Shown piece by piece: positions 8,552 to 15,569 of a DNA stretch of 64,000 nucleotides. The translations under genes and the position numbers were made by a program. The notes below the pieces were generated by a model. It saw nothing but the letters and a program-made list of their open reading frames with translations, was not told the DNA's origin and made no database searches. The DNA comes from Aestuariibacter sp. (GTDB taxonomy: Bacteria; Pseudomonadota; Gammaproteobacteria; Enterobacterales; Alteromonadaceae): the NCBI GenBank assembly GCA_017794925.1, contig CP051238.1:1697960-1761959 (forward strand). The letters run 5' to 3'. Positions within the stretch are counted from its first letter, which is position 1. Each line of letters opens with the position of its first letter.

Positions 8552-9136
8552 TTACTTAGTGCGACGGGATAATCTCAGACCCGCAAGGCCAAGGCCCAGA
8601 AGCGCAAGTGTAGCAGGCGCCGGAACATCACTGGTGTCCGGTAGTGCTACAGTCGGCTCAGCGCCGTTACGTGCGTCCATAATTGTGCTGAACAGTGAAT
8701 TATCGTCAGAATCGAAGAAAGTAACTTTGTACACATCACGTTCCTTACAGCAATCATCACGACCAAAGATTTGGAAAGAGAACAATTCCTGAACACTGCT
8801 AAATGCAATGGTTAACGCAGTATTAAACTGACCGGAAGCATTGTGGTAAATTTGAGATGCACCATAGTTACCCGCAGTAATGCCATCAATTGCATTACTT
8901 GCACTGGTGCGTGAGTCCCACTGATTCGGCGCAGTTGCAACCGCACCTGCAGTACCCAGCGCAACATCATTCAGGTCCATGTTTAATGCAACGACTTCTG
9001 CGACTTGCAAGTATTCGCCGATGTTATTTTCAATTTCAATGTAGCTTACATTGATTAGGCCGGCGTGTGCAGTAGACATCCCTACCGCAGAAAGTACCAA
9101 TGCGAATGCCGCATTTTTTAGTTTAGATAAGATCAT
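8552..9136 (-). CDS. PEP-CTERM sorted secreted protein, discoidin-like
   Basis: A 194-residue exported protein. A signal peptide (to about residue 25, cleavage near STAHA-G) is followed by a body with the pattern SNAIDG...GASQIYHN...QIFGRDDCCKERDVYKVTFFD, which recalls F5/8 type C (discoidin) carbohydrate-binding folds. The C-terminus is a PEP-CTERM signal: DVPAPATLALLGLGLAGLRLSRR, a VPAPAT sorting motif, a hydrophobic helix and an arginine-rich end. Such proteins are processed by exosortase and usually end up in exopolysaccharide or on the surface. No exosortase gene lies in the window. It has its own TTGACA promoter and a strong terminator, so it is monocistronic. Confidence 0.85.
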   Translation of the reverse strand: MILSKLKNAAFALVLSAVGMSTAHAGLINVSYIEIENNIGEYLQVAEVVALNMDLNDVALGTAGAVATAPNQWDSRTSASNAIDGITAGNYGASQIYHNASGQFNTALTIAFSSVQELFSFQIFGRDDCCKERDVYKVTFFDSDDNSLFSTIMDARNGAEPTVALPDTSDVPAPATLALLGLGLAGLRLSRRTK

Positions 9137-9184
9137 AACTACCCCAAGTTAAATTCCATTTAAAACAAAAACAACTAAAACTTC

Positions 9185-9212
9185 GTTCTAATCTTTTGCT
9201 TTAACTTGTCAA
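9185..9212 (-). promoter_or_regulatory. Sigma-70-type promoter of the PEP-CTERM gene
   Basis: On the minus strand an exact TTGACA (-35, at 9207-9212) and TAGAAC (-10, at 9185-9190) stand 16 bases apart, about 50 bases before the start codon. The rest of the 311-base gap 9137-9447 is very AT-rich, and I see no gene in it. Confidence 0.5.
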
Positions 9213-9399
9213 ATGACAATGTGTTTTAGCATTAATTGTGCCACATTTAATTTTTCTTTATTTTCAATATTTTATGGTTTTTTGGTGAATAGGGATAAAG
9301 CGGTAGTAAAAAAAGCTGACAGTTGGTTGTTTAACTTTGTTTATATTTGGTGCGTTGAGTTTTAATTATATAAAACAGCACTGAAAGAACGAAGGTAAA

Positions 9400-9433
9400 A
9401 GGCCCACTCTTATATGCAAGTGTGAGTGAGCCT
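9400..9433 (-). terminator. Terminator of glutathione reductase gene
   Basis: A 10-bp stem with one G-T pair (AGGCCCACTC with GAGTGAGCCT) around a 14-base loop, 14 bases after the gor stop on the minus strand, continuing into TTTTACC. Confidence 0.6.
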
Positions 9434-9447
9434 GCCGTTGATGAGGC

Positions 9448-10797
9448 TTAAGCCATAGTAACAAACTCTTCCCCACTGGTGGGGTGAATGGCAATACAGG
9501 CGTCAAAGTCTGCCTTGGTCGCGCCCATTTTCATCGCGACAGCGAAGCCTTGTAAAATTTCATCCATGGCATAGCCAATACCGTGTAAACCAACTACTCG
9601 CTGTGACTCGCCTTCACAAATGAGTTTCATGCTGGTGAGCTGGCGATGTCGCGTTACCGCCGTATACATGGCTGCGAAACTTGAGCGGTATACTGTCAGA
9701 TTGTCTTTACCGTATTGTGCCTCGGCTTCAGCTTCTGTTAACCCTACTGTGCCAATGGGGGGGTGGCTGAATACAACGGTAGGAACCAAGGAGTAATCCA
9801 AATGTGCGTCGTGTTGCTGATTAAAAAGTCGCTCACTTAACAGGCGGCCAGCTTTCACTGCAACCGGTGTAAGCTCAGGTTGCCCGGTGATATCTCCAAC
9901 AGCGTATACGCCTTCCACCGACGTATTCTGGTATTTGTCTACCGTAATCAAGCCATTCTCAAGTATTTCAATCCGGGTATTTTCCAATCCGATATTGTCA
10001 GTGTTAGGACGACGTCCGGTTGCCCAAATCAAACAATCAACTGACAGCGTATTACCGTTAGTTAGTGTTAGGACTAACTGGCCATCATCCTGCTTTTTGA
10101 TACGCGTAATTTCAGTCTTCTCATGCAGATTCACTCCTTCCTCAATCATGAGGGTCTTCAGAGTTTCCTGAATCGTATTGTCGAACCCACGAAGTGGCAT
10201 GATCTGACGAATAAGCAAGTGTGTTTCGCTGCCCAGCGCATTCAGCACACCAGCCAGTTCAACGCCAATGTAGCCACCGCCAACAACGGCAACTTTTTTG
10301 GGTTGAGCCTCAAGGGCAAAAAAGCCATCAGAGTCAATGCCGTGCTCGGCACCTTCGATGTCTGGAGTAAAAGGGCGGCCGCCGGTTGCGATGGTAATGT
10401 GCGGCGCGGTGTAACGCTCGCCGTTTACTTCAACGGTATGGTCGTCGACAAACTTGGCATAACCGTTTAACAAGGTTACATCATTGTTACCCAGAACACG
10501 GTCGTAGGAAGCGTGTATACGTGAAATGTAGGCTTGGCGGCTGGCAACCAGTGTTTCCCAGCTAAAGTTATTAACCGTGACGTCAAAACCGTAGTCCGGT
10601 CCGTATTTGTGAATGGCTTCAGCAACCTGTGCGCCATACCACATGGCTTTTTTCGGTACGCAGCCTACGTTTACGCATGTGCCGCCTACGGCCTTGCTCT
10701 CAATCAACAATACTTTTTTGCCGTGCTTGGCAGCCCGGTTGGCCGATGCGATACCGCCGCTACCGCCACCAATACATATGTAGTCAAACTGTTGCAT
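9448..10797 (-). CDS. gor: Glutathione-disulfide reductase
   Basis: A 449-residue FAD/NADPH flavoprotein that reduces glutathione disulfide to keep the cytoplasmic thiol pool. Visible features: the FAD dinucleotide fold GGGSGGIASANRAA (10-23), the redox-active pair in GGTCVNVGCVPKK (Cys41, Cys46), the NADPH fold VVGGGYIGVELAGVL, the second FAD motif GVYAVGDITG and the C-terminal catalytic His in AIHPTSGEE. Full length for the family. It is monocistronic, with a ~100-base upstream gap and a terminator behind. Trypanothione and mycothione reductases share the fold, but the ATGRRPNT segment and the short length fit bacterial Gor. Confidence 0.95.
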   Translation of the reverse strand: MQQFDYICIGGGSGGIASANRAAKHGKKVLLIESKAVGGTCVNVGCVPKKAMWYGAQVAEAIHKYGPDYGFDVTVNNFSWETLVASRQAYISRIHASYDRVLGNNDVTLLNGYAKFVDDHTVEVNGERYTAPHITIATGGRPFTPDIEGAEHGIDSDGFFALEAQPKKVAVVGGGYIGVELAGVLNALGSETHLLIRQIMPLRGFDNTIQETLKTLMIEEGVNLHEKTEITRIKKQDDGQLVLTLTNGNTLSVDCLIWATGRRPNTDNIGLENTRIEILENGLITVDKYQNTSVEGVYAVGDITGQPELTPVAVKAGRLLSERLFNQQHDAHLDYSLVPTVVFSHPPIGTVGLTEAEAEAQYGKDNLTVYRSSFAAMYTAVTRHRQLTSMKLICEGESQRVVGLHGIGYAMDEILQGFAVAMKMGATKADFDACIAIHPTSGEEFVTMA

Positions 10798-10898
10798 GAA
10801 TTACTCGCCTGAGTGTTGAATTTATGGTGTATTTTTGCATTTTTTGCGCAAACAAAACACCGTTTAGCGGCAAGTATAGTTTGACTCAGCACATAAAG

Positions 10899-12206
10899 TT
10901 ACCCAATCGTCGCGTCTTCTAATCCATTTCGTTCGACGGCGATGTCGAAGTACCGGTTGTGATCGCGTTCGTATTGCGCCAGTTTAGCGATGGTTGCATC
11001 GGTAAATACATGGCCTTCAGGTAACAGTAATATGTGGTTCTCGTTGTACAGATTTTTGCTAAGGACCATGCCGGATTTCAGCTCATCGGTACTGAGGCGA
11101 TTTTCGATGTGACTGGGTTTGTCGATATCCCGGTTATTCAACAATATGTCCAGTACATTGCCGTCGTAGCGGGTGTTTCTGTGCTTTTTTAGCTCCATTT
11201 TGGCTTCAATTGGCGTCATTTTCTGTCCGGTGACTCTACCACTGACCATTCGCCAGTAGTCCCGTGCGACGGCAAGAATACGAGCGCCCATTGGGATCTG
11301 CGTCGCTACCAGTTTATACAGCCCAGCACCGTTGTAATACTCGAACTGATATTCAAGAATGTCACTCACTTCATGCAGGTGATCCGCAGGCGCAAGTATG
11401 GTTTTAGCCAGTTTGGTTTGCGACAAGTAGTTTTTCTGCTGTTGATAGGTGAGCTTGTTAAAGGCAGGACGGTAATCTTCCGGTTTTAACCCCAGAAGGC
11501 CGAATTCTCCAATCAAGCACGCGTAGCGAATGACACTGGTTTCTTCTTTAGGGCATTCCAGGAGTGTTGCCAGCTTGGTTGCTAATTCACTGACTTCAAT
11601 GGCAAATTTTCCGTCAATATCAGGATTAATAGAAATAACGTTGAACAACACTTGTTCTAATGCGGCATTGCGTTGTTCAATACGACGCAGGGCCGCTTTT
11701 ATTTGCTTGGTTCGCTTTTGAACTACTTGCTCAAGTGAGTTATTTACTTCTTTTAACTTGGCATTTTGAAGTTTGGTTAGTTTTTGAAGTCGGGCGTTTT
11801 CATCTTTTAAGCGAATGCGCTCCAACCCTTCTTCTATAGTATTTATTAACTCCTGATTATCCCAGGGCTTTTGCAAATAGCGATGTATACGGCCTTGGTT
11901 AACGGCCTTAATGGTTGCGTCGATATCGGCAAAGCCAGTGAGCACCACCCTGAAGGTGTCTGGGTATTTTGCCGCCACCTGTTCGAGCAATTCGGCGCCA
12001 GTCATGCCAGGCATTTTCATATCTGAAATGACGACATGAATGGTTTTTTCCTGCATGATTTCTAACGCTTTTTCGCCGCTATCAGCCAGAGTGAGATCAA
12101 CGTCTAATGAGAAAAGAGCGCGTTTAATGGCGCGCAGGATATTTTGCTCATCATCAACACAAAGCACCTGATATTTAATCTGCTCTGTTTGTTGTAGATC
12201 TGTCAT
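10899..12206 (-). CDS. Response regulator with catalytically dead HD-GYP domain
   Basis: A protein of 435 residues. The start is the ATG at 12206, preceded by GAGGAG; an upstream in-frame ATG at 12254 lacks a ribosome site. Residues 11-125 are a receiver with Asp18/Asp19, phospho-acceptor Asp62 (SDMKMPG) and Lys113 (LQKPWD). A coiled coil follows (about 125-185). Residues ~185-380 have the fold and spacing of HD-GYP, but the HD pair is replaced by GEFGLLG (233-239) and the HH...GSGYP segment by YQFEYYNGAGLY (287-297), so every metal ligand I can place is gone. It should bind a partner or ligand rather than cut cyclic-di-GMP. It is the last gene of a four-gene operon behind its probable cognate kinase, 82 bases away. 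Confidence 0.8.
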   Translation of the reverse strand: MTDLQQTEQIKYQVLCVDDEQNILRAIKRALFSLDVDLTLADSGEKALEIMQEKTIHVVISDMKMPGMTGAELLEQVAAKYPDTFRVVLTGFADIDATIKAVNQGRIHRYLQKPWDNQELINTIEEGLERIRLKDENARLQKLTKLQNAKLKEVNNSLEQVVQKRTKQIKAALRRIEQRNAALEQVLFNVISINPDIDGKFAIEVSELATKLATLLECPKEETSVIRYACLIGEFGLLGLKPEDYRPAFNKLTYQQQKNYLSQTKLAKTILAPADHLHEVSDILEYQFEYYNGAGLYKLVATQIPMGARILAVARDYWRMVSGRVTGQKMTPIEAKMELKKHRNTRYDGNVLDILLNNRDIDKPSHIENRLSTDELKSGMVLSKNLYNENHILLLPEGHVFTDATIAKLAQYERDHNRYFDIAVERNGLEDATIG

Positions 12207-12288
12207 GTCACTCTCCTCGTTAAACTGACATTGCCTTGTTCGCTTACGTTGCAATGCATATTCAGTTTAATCACTGAATCTGAAGCCG

Positions 12289-13965
12289 CTATTTGGCTCC
12301 CTGGGTTTCTGTCTGCAAAGGCTGCGAACTATCGCCAAGTGGCAATGTGATCACGAATCGGCTGCCTTCGCCTTCTTTACTGGTTACATTTATGGTGCCG
12401 CCATGCTCCTGTATAATTCCATACGTAATAGATAAACCTAATCCGGTACCCTGGCCCTCGGGTTTGGTGGTGAAAAACGGATTGAATAGTTTTTCCAGGT
12501 TTTCTTCTGAGATGCCGCAGCCTGTATCTGTAATTTCAATACAAGCTTTGTCCCCATCCAGACGGGTCTGCACGGTTATCTCGCCCTGCTTTCCTGTTGA
12601 TTCAATGGCCTGGCCGGCATTGATCAATAGGTTTGTGAACACCTGGGTCAATTTACCAACGTTAATATACAACCGGGGTAAATCGGCAAACTGCTTTTCT
12701 ACTTTACAAATATATTTGAGCTTATTGTTCACCATGGTTAGCGTGGTATTCAGGCAATGGTTTAAATCGAACCATTGCTTTTCGTCCGAATCGATGCGTG
12801 AAAAGACTTTTAGCCCTTTTACTATTTCACTGACTCTTGCCAATCCTTCAACGGACTCTTCTATTAGCGGTGTTACGTCTTCGCTAATAAAATCAAAGTC
12901 ATGTTGTTCGTAAAATTGGTGGATCTCTTCTATTAGTGCTTTCTGGGAAGTAAGGTCAGTATCAGGCTCAAGCTTTTTCACCAGTGTCATCAGTATTTGG
13001 AACATCGACAAGTAGTCGGTTAATGTGCTCAGGTTGCTGCTAACAAAACCCACCGGGTTATTGATTTCATGGGCAACGCCAGCGGCTAACTGCCCCACCG
13101 AAGCCATTTTTTCGGCTTGGAAAAGTTGCTGCTGAGTTTCTTTTAATTCTTTGTTTGAACGCTCCAGTAGTTCGTTCTTTTCACTTAAGGCCAGGGTTCT
13201 TCTGTTAACTTTTTCTTCCAGGGATTGGTTAAGTTGCGTGAGCTTACTTTCTGCTTCGACACGGGAGCGGCACTCTTCAGCCAGATTGTTGACCAGGATG
13301 TTAAATGTCCTGGCCAGGTCGGTAAGCTCGTCCTGGCCTTTCTCAGGAATAGTCGTATTACTGTAATCCTTGGTTTTAATCGCTTTCACGATGTTTTTGG
13401 TGCCCGTACGCAGTGTATTTAACTGTGAAGTGAGGTAAGTACCCAACCCAAAACTGAATAAACCTACCAAGCCCAATTCAATCAGTGCGATGGAAACAAT
13501 CCAGTTGCGGATCTGAATCAACGATGACTGAACGTAGCCAATGTCTATGCCTAGCTGAATTTCTCCATAATGGTGGCCAGATATGGAAATGCTGTGGTTG
13601 GCATCAAACACACCATCTGATACGTCTTGCAGCGATGCATCGGCATGAAAGCCGTTCTCAATACTCAGTGTGCTTCCTGCTTGAGCAAGCACACGCTGCT
13701 GGTTATCAATAATACGCACATAAGCAATATCGGGGTTGGTCATCAGTTCTTCAACCGAAGCTTCAAGTGCGGCTAAATCCAGTGTTAACAGTGAATCTTT
13801 CGTGGTGGATGCAAAGAGATTTATGGTTGTTGTTGTGCGTTTAACGATGTTGTCTTCAGTCAGACTGTTAATGAACGACAAGCTGGTAACAATCAGAACA
13901 ACCAGCAATGTGGCTTCTATGATTGCGGTGCCGGCTATTGTTTTCGTTCTTAACGATAAACGCAT
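12289..13965 (-). CDS. Membrane-bound HAMP sensor histidine kinase
   Basis: A 558-residue inner-membrane kinase. Two membrane helices (about 12-33 and 154-178) flank a ~120-residue periplasmic sensor. HAMP (~179-232), a coiled coil, and HisKA with His299 in AAGVAHEINNPVGF follow. The HATPase_c domain shows an N-box (NLLINAGQAI), G1 (DTGCGI), an F-box (FNPFFTTK) and G2 (GTGLGLSI). All catalytic boxes are intact. It sits 8 bases after the gene for a PhnD-like periplasmic binding protein, so that protein probably presents a ligand to its periplasmic domain, as in other binding protein-kinase pairs. Likely targets are the receivers encoded on either side of it in the operon and perhaps the divergent EAL protein. 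Confidence 0.92.
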   Translation of the reverse strand: MRLSLRTKTIAGTAIIEATLLVVLIVTSLSFINSLTEDNIVKRTTTTINLFASTTKDSLLTLDLAALEASVEELMTNPDIAYVRIIDNQQRVLAQAGSTLSIENGFHADASLQDVSDGVFDANHSISISGHHYGEIQLGIDIGYVQSSLIQIRNWIVSIALIELGLVGLFSFGLGTYLTSQLNTLRTGTKNIVKAIKTKDYSNTTIPEKGQDELTDLARTFNILVNNLAEECRSRVEAESKLTQLNQSLEEKVNRRTLALSEKNELLERSNKELKETQQQLFQAEKMASVGQLAAGVAHEINNPVGFVSSNLSTLTDYLSMFQILMTLVKKLEPDTDLTSQKALIEEIHQFYEQHDFDFISEDVTPLIEESVEGLARVSEIVKGLKVFSRIDSDEKQWFDLNHCLNTTLTMVNNKLKYICKVEKQFADLPRLYINVGKLTQVFTNLLINAGQAIESTGKQGEITVQTRLDGDKACIEITDTGCGISEENLEKLFNPFFTTKPEGQGTGLGLSITYGIIQEHGGTINVTSKEGEGSRFVITLPLGDSSQPLQTETQGAK

Positions 13966-13973
13966 GACTCGTC

Positions 13974-14795
13974 CTAAAAATAAGGTCTGGAAAGCGACAA
14001 AATGCCAAGTTCCCGGACGTCGTCCCAGTCACTGTCTTTGGCCTCAACAAACCCGGTGAAATTAATGTCTTTTAGTAAAAAGGACAGCTCTGTTTTGTTG
14101 TTTAACGCAATCAGAGCTTTCAGAATCCGGCGGCGATGTTCTTCAGGCATACGGCTATGTACCGCAAGTGCATGTGGCGTGTAGTCTTCACTTTTCCACA
14201 GAATACGCAGTTGTTCATGTTGTGTATTCGGTAAATGTTCAAGGGTGCGAATAATGCCTCCGCCCGCAGGGAATAGTCCGTTTATAACATTAAGATAGAC
14301 CGAGTCATGGGAATTAACATATTGCGCATTGATACTGATGTTTTCCTTAGCCAGCATTCCCCGGGGAATAATACTGGCTGCAAAGGCGGCAGGCGCAGGA
14401 AACGCCAGTGTTTTTCCATACAGTTGCTCCAACGTAGTGTATGGACTGTCTTTTTTCACCACGATGATACCGCTGATGCGTTTCTGGCCATCTCTTGCCA
14501 AGGGTAAATAGTTCGCAGAATCACTGAATACCACGTAGTGATAGGGATTCATGTAGACCAGGTCATACTCTTGTTTAGCGACACGATTTTCAAATGTTGG
14601 GATGTCTGTCGCAGTGGTAAATGATATGGAAAAGCCGGTTTCCGCGTTGAGATAATCAATGAGAGGGATCCACATGCCAGCCAGCTTTTGAGCTGACTGT
14701 TGTGGCACGATGCCTAGAGAGTATTGAGGCGATGTATCAATGTTTTGCGCAAAGACACTACCGCTTAACAGGAATAAGACCAACAGTATTCTCAT
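13974..14795 (-). CDS. PhnD-like periplasmic substrate-binding protein
   Basis: A secreted binding protein of about 273 residues of the phosphate/phosphite/phosphonate (PhnD, PF12974-like) family. A signal peptide MRILLVLFLLSGSVFAQ is followed by LGIVPQQSAQKLAGMWIPLIDYL, YDLVYMNPYHYVVF, GIIVVKKDS and LAFPAPAAFAASIIPRGML, all typical of this family. The start at 14795 is chosen for a GGAG site and the signal peptide; the longer form from 14840 would overlap the upstream gene. No ABC permease or ATPase is nearby, and the next gene is a histidine kinase, so it is most likely a sensory subunit rather than a transporter part. The ligand is unknown. Confidence 0.85.
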   Translation of the reverse strand: MRILLVLFLLSGSVFAQNIDTSPQYSLGIVPQQSAQKLAGMWIPLIDYLNAETGFSISFTTATDIPTFENRVAKQEYDLVYMNPYHYVVFSDSANYLPLARDGQKRISGIIVVKKDSPYTTLEQLYGKTLAFPAPAAFAASIIPRGMLAKENISINAQYVNSHDSVYLNVINGLFPAGGGIIRTLEHLPNTQHEQLRILWKSEDYTPHALAVHSRMPEEHRRRILKALIALNNKTELSFLLKDINFTGFVEAKDSDWDDVRELGILSLSRPYF

Positions 14796-14817
14796 ACTCG
14801 CGCTCCGCAGACAATAC

Positions 14818-15378
14818 TTAGTTTTGCATGAACTGCTCAAATAGCTGAGTCAGATCATGGTTGGAAAACGGCTTGGTCAATGACGCATCGGCACCCAAAT
14901 CCATGGCTTTTTGCAGACTGGAGTCATCCAACGCCGAGATAACAATAATTTTAAGTCCTTTTTGCGATTCCTGCTTGCGGGTATATTCAATAACACTGTA
15001 GCCATCCATTCCCGGCATGCTTAAATCCAGTGTCATAATACGGGGAGAGTGCTGGCTCAGCATCATTCCCGCCTGGAATCCACCTGTCGCAATAAGCGTA
15101 TCAAATCCTGCTCTGCGGGCGACACGTTGAATCGATTTCGCTACCGGCATTTCGTCATCAACAATTAAAATTAACGGAGATGCTTCCGGCTTCAGTGCTT
15201 CCGGAATGGGCATTTCGTGCCGTTCTAGGAATTCAATGAAATCGGCGATCAGTACGCGATTGTTACCGCGGCCAGGGAGCTTAAAGCCCTTAAGTTTACC
15301 ACTCTCCAGCCAGCGAATGACCGTTCGTAAATTCACATCGCAGTACTGGGCTATCTCCCCAGAAGTTAATGTTTTCAC
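14818..15378 (-). CDS. Excisionase-type HTH fused to receiver domain
   Basis: A 186-residue regulator with an unusual order: an N-terminal DNA-binding domain of the excisionase/MerR-like HTH_17 type (residues 1-55: TSGEIAQYCDVNLRTVIRWLESG...GNNRVLIADFIEFL), then a receiver (67-186) with Asp74/Asp75, phospho-acceptor Asp118 (TLDLSMPGMDG) and Lys169 (LTKPF). Standard response regulators carry the receiver first. All phosphorylation residues are present. It leads the operon continuing into the binding protein, kinase and dead HD-GYP regulator, and faces a REC-EAL gene across a 191-base divergent region with repeated motifs. It is the natural candidate to control both directions; this is inferred. 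Confidence 0.85.
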   Translation of the reverse strand: MKTLTSGEIAQYCDVNLRTVIRWLESGKLKGFKLPGRGNNRVLIADFIEFLERHEMPIPEALKPEASPLILIVDDEMPVAKSIQRVARRAGFDTLIATGGFQAGMMLSQHSPRIMTLDLSMPGMDGYSVIEYTRKQESQKGLKIIVISALDDSSLQKAMDLGADASLTKPFSNHDLTQLFEQFMQN

Positions 15379-15465
15379 TGCTATACCCCAGCGGTTATTA
15401 ATTTTATTCCCAACAAGTTATAGCATTAAAAGCAAGTTAAGGCAATTAAGTCTTATGTATAATAT

Positions 15466-15542
15466 GTGACATTAGTGACATTGTGCTATGGTAACTAAGC
15501 TAAGCAAAGTTGCATATTGTTATCAGGGTAACTAAAGCTTAG
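15466..15542. promoter_or_regulatory. Repeated motifs in the divergent signalling promoter
   Basis: The 191-base gap between the HTH-REC operon and the REC-EAL gene holds two sets of direct repeats: GTGACATTA/GTGACATTG in tandem (15466-15483), and GGTAACTAAGCTAAG (15490-15504) with GGTAACTAAAGCTTAG (15527-15542), 37 bases apart. They are candidate binding sites for the HTH-REC protein. No -10/-35 pair was assigned with confidence. Confidence 0.4.
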
Positions 15543-15569
15543 TACATTCAGGTAAAAGAGGCATAACGA

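Noticed and set aside
12293..12913. 206-codon frame opposite the histidine kinase
   Set aside because: Antisense shadow of the kinase ATPase domain; the kinase motifs are unmistakable.
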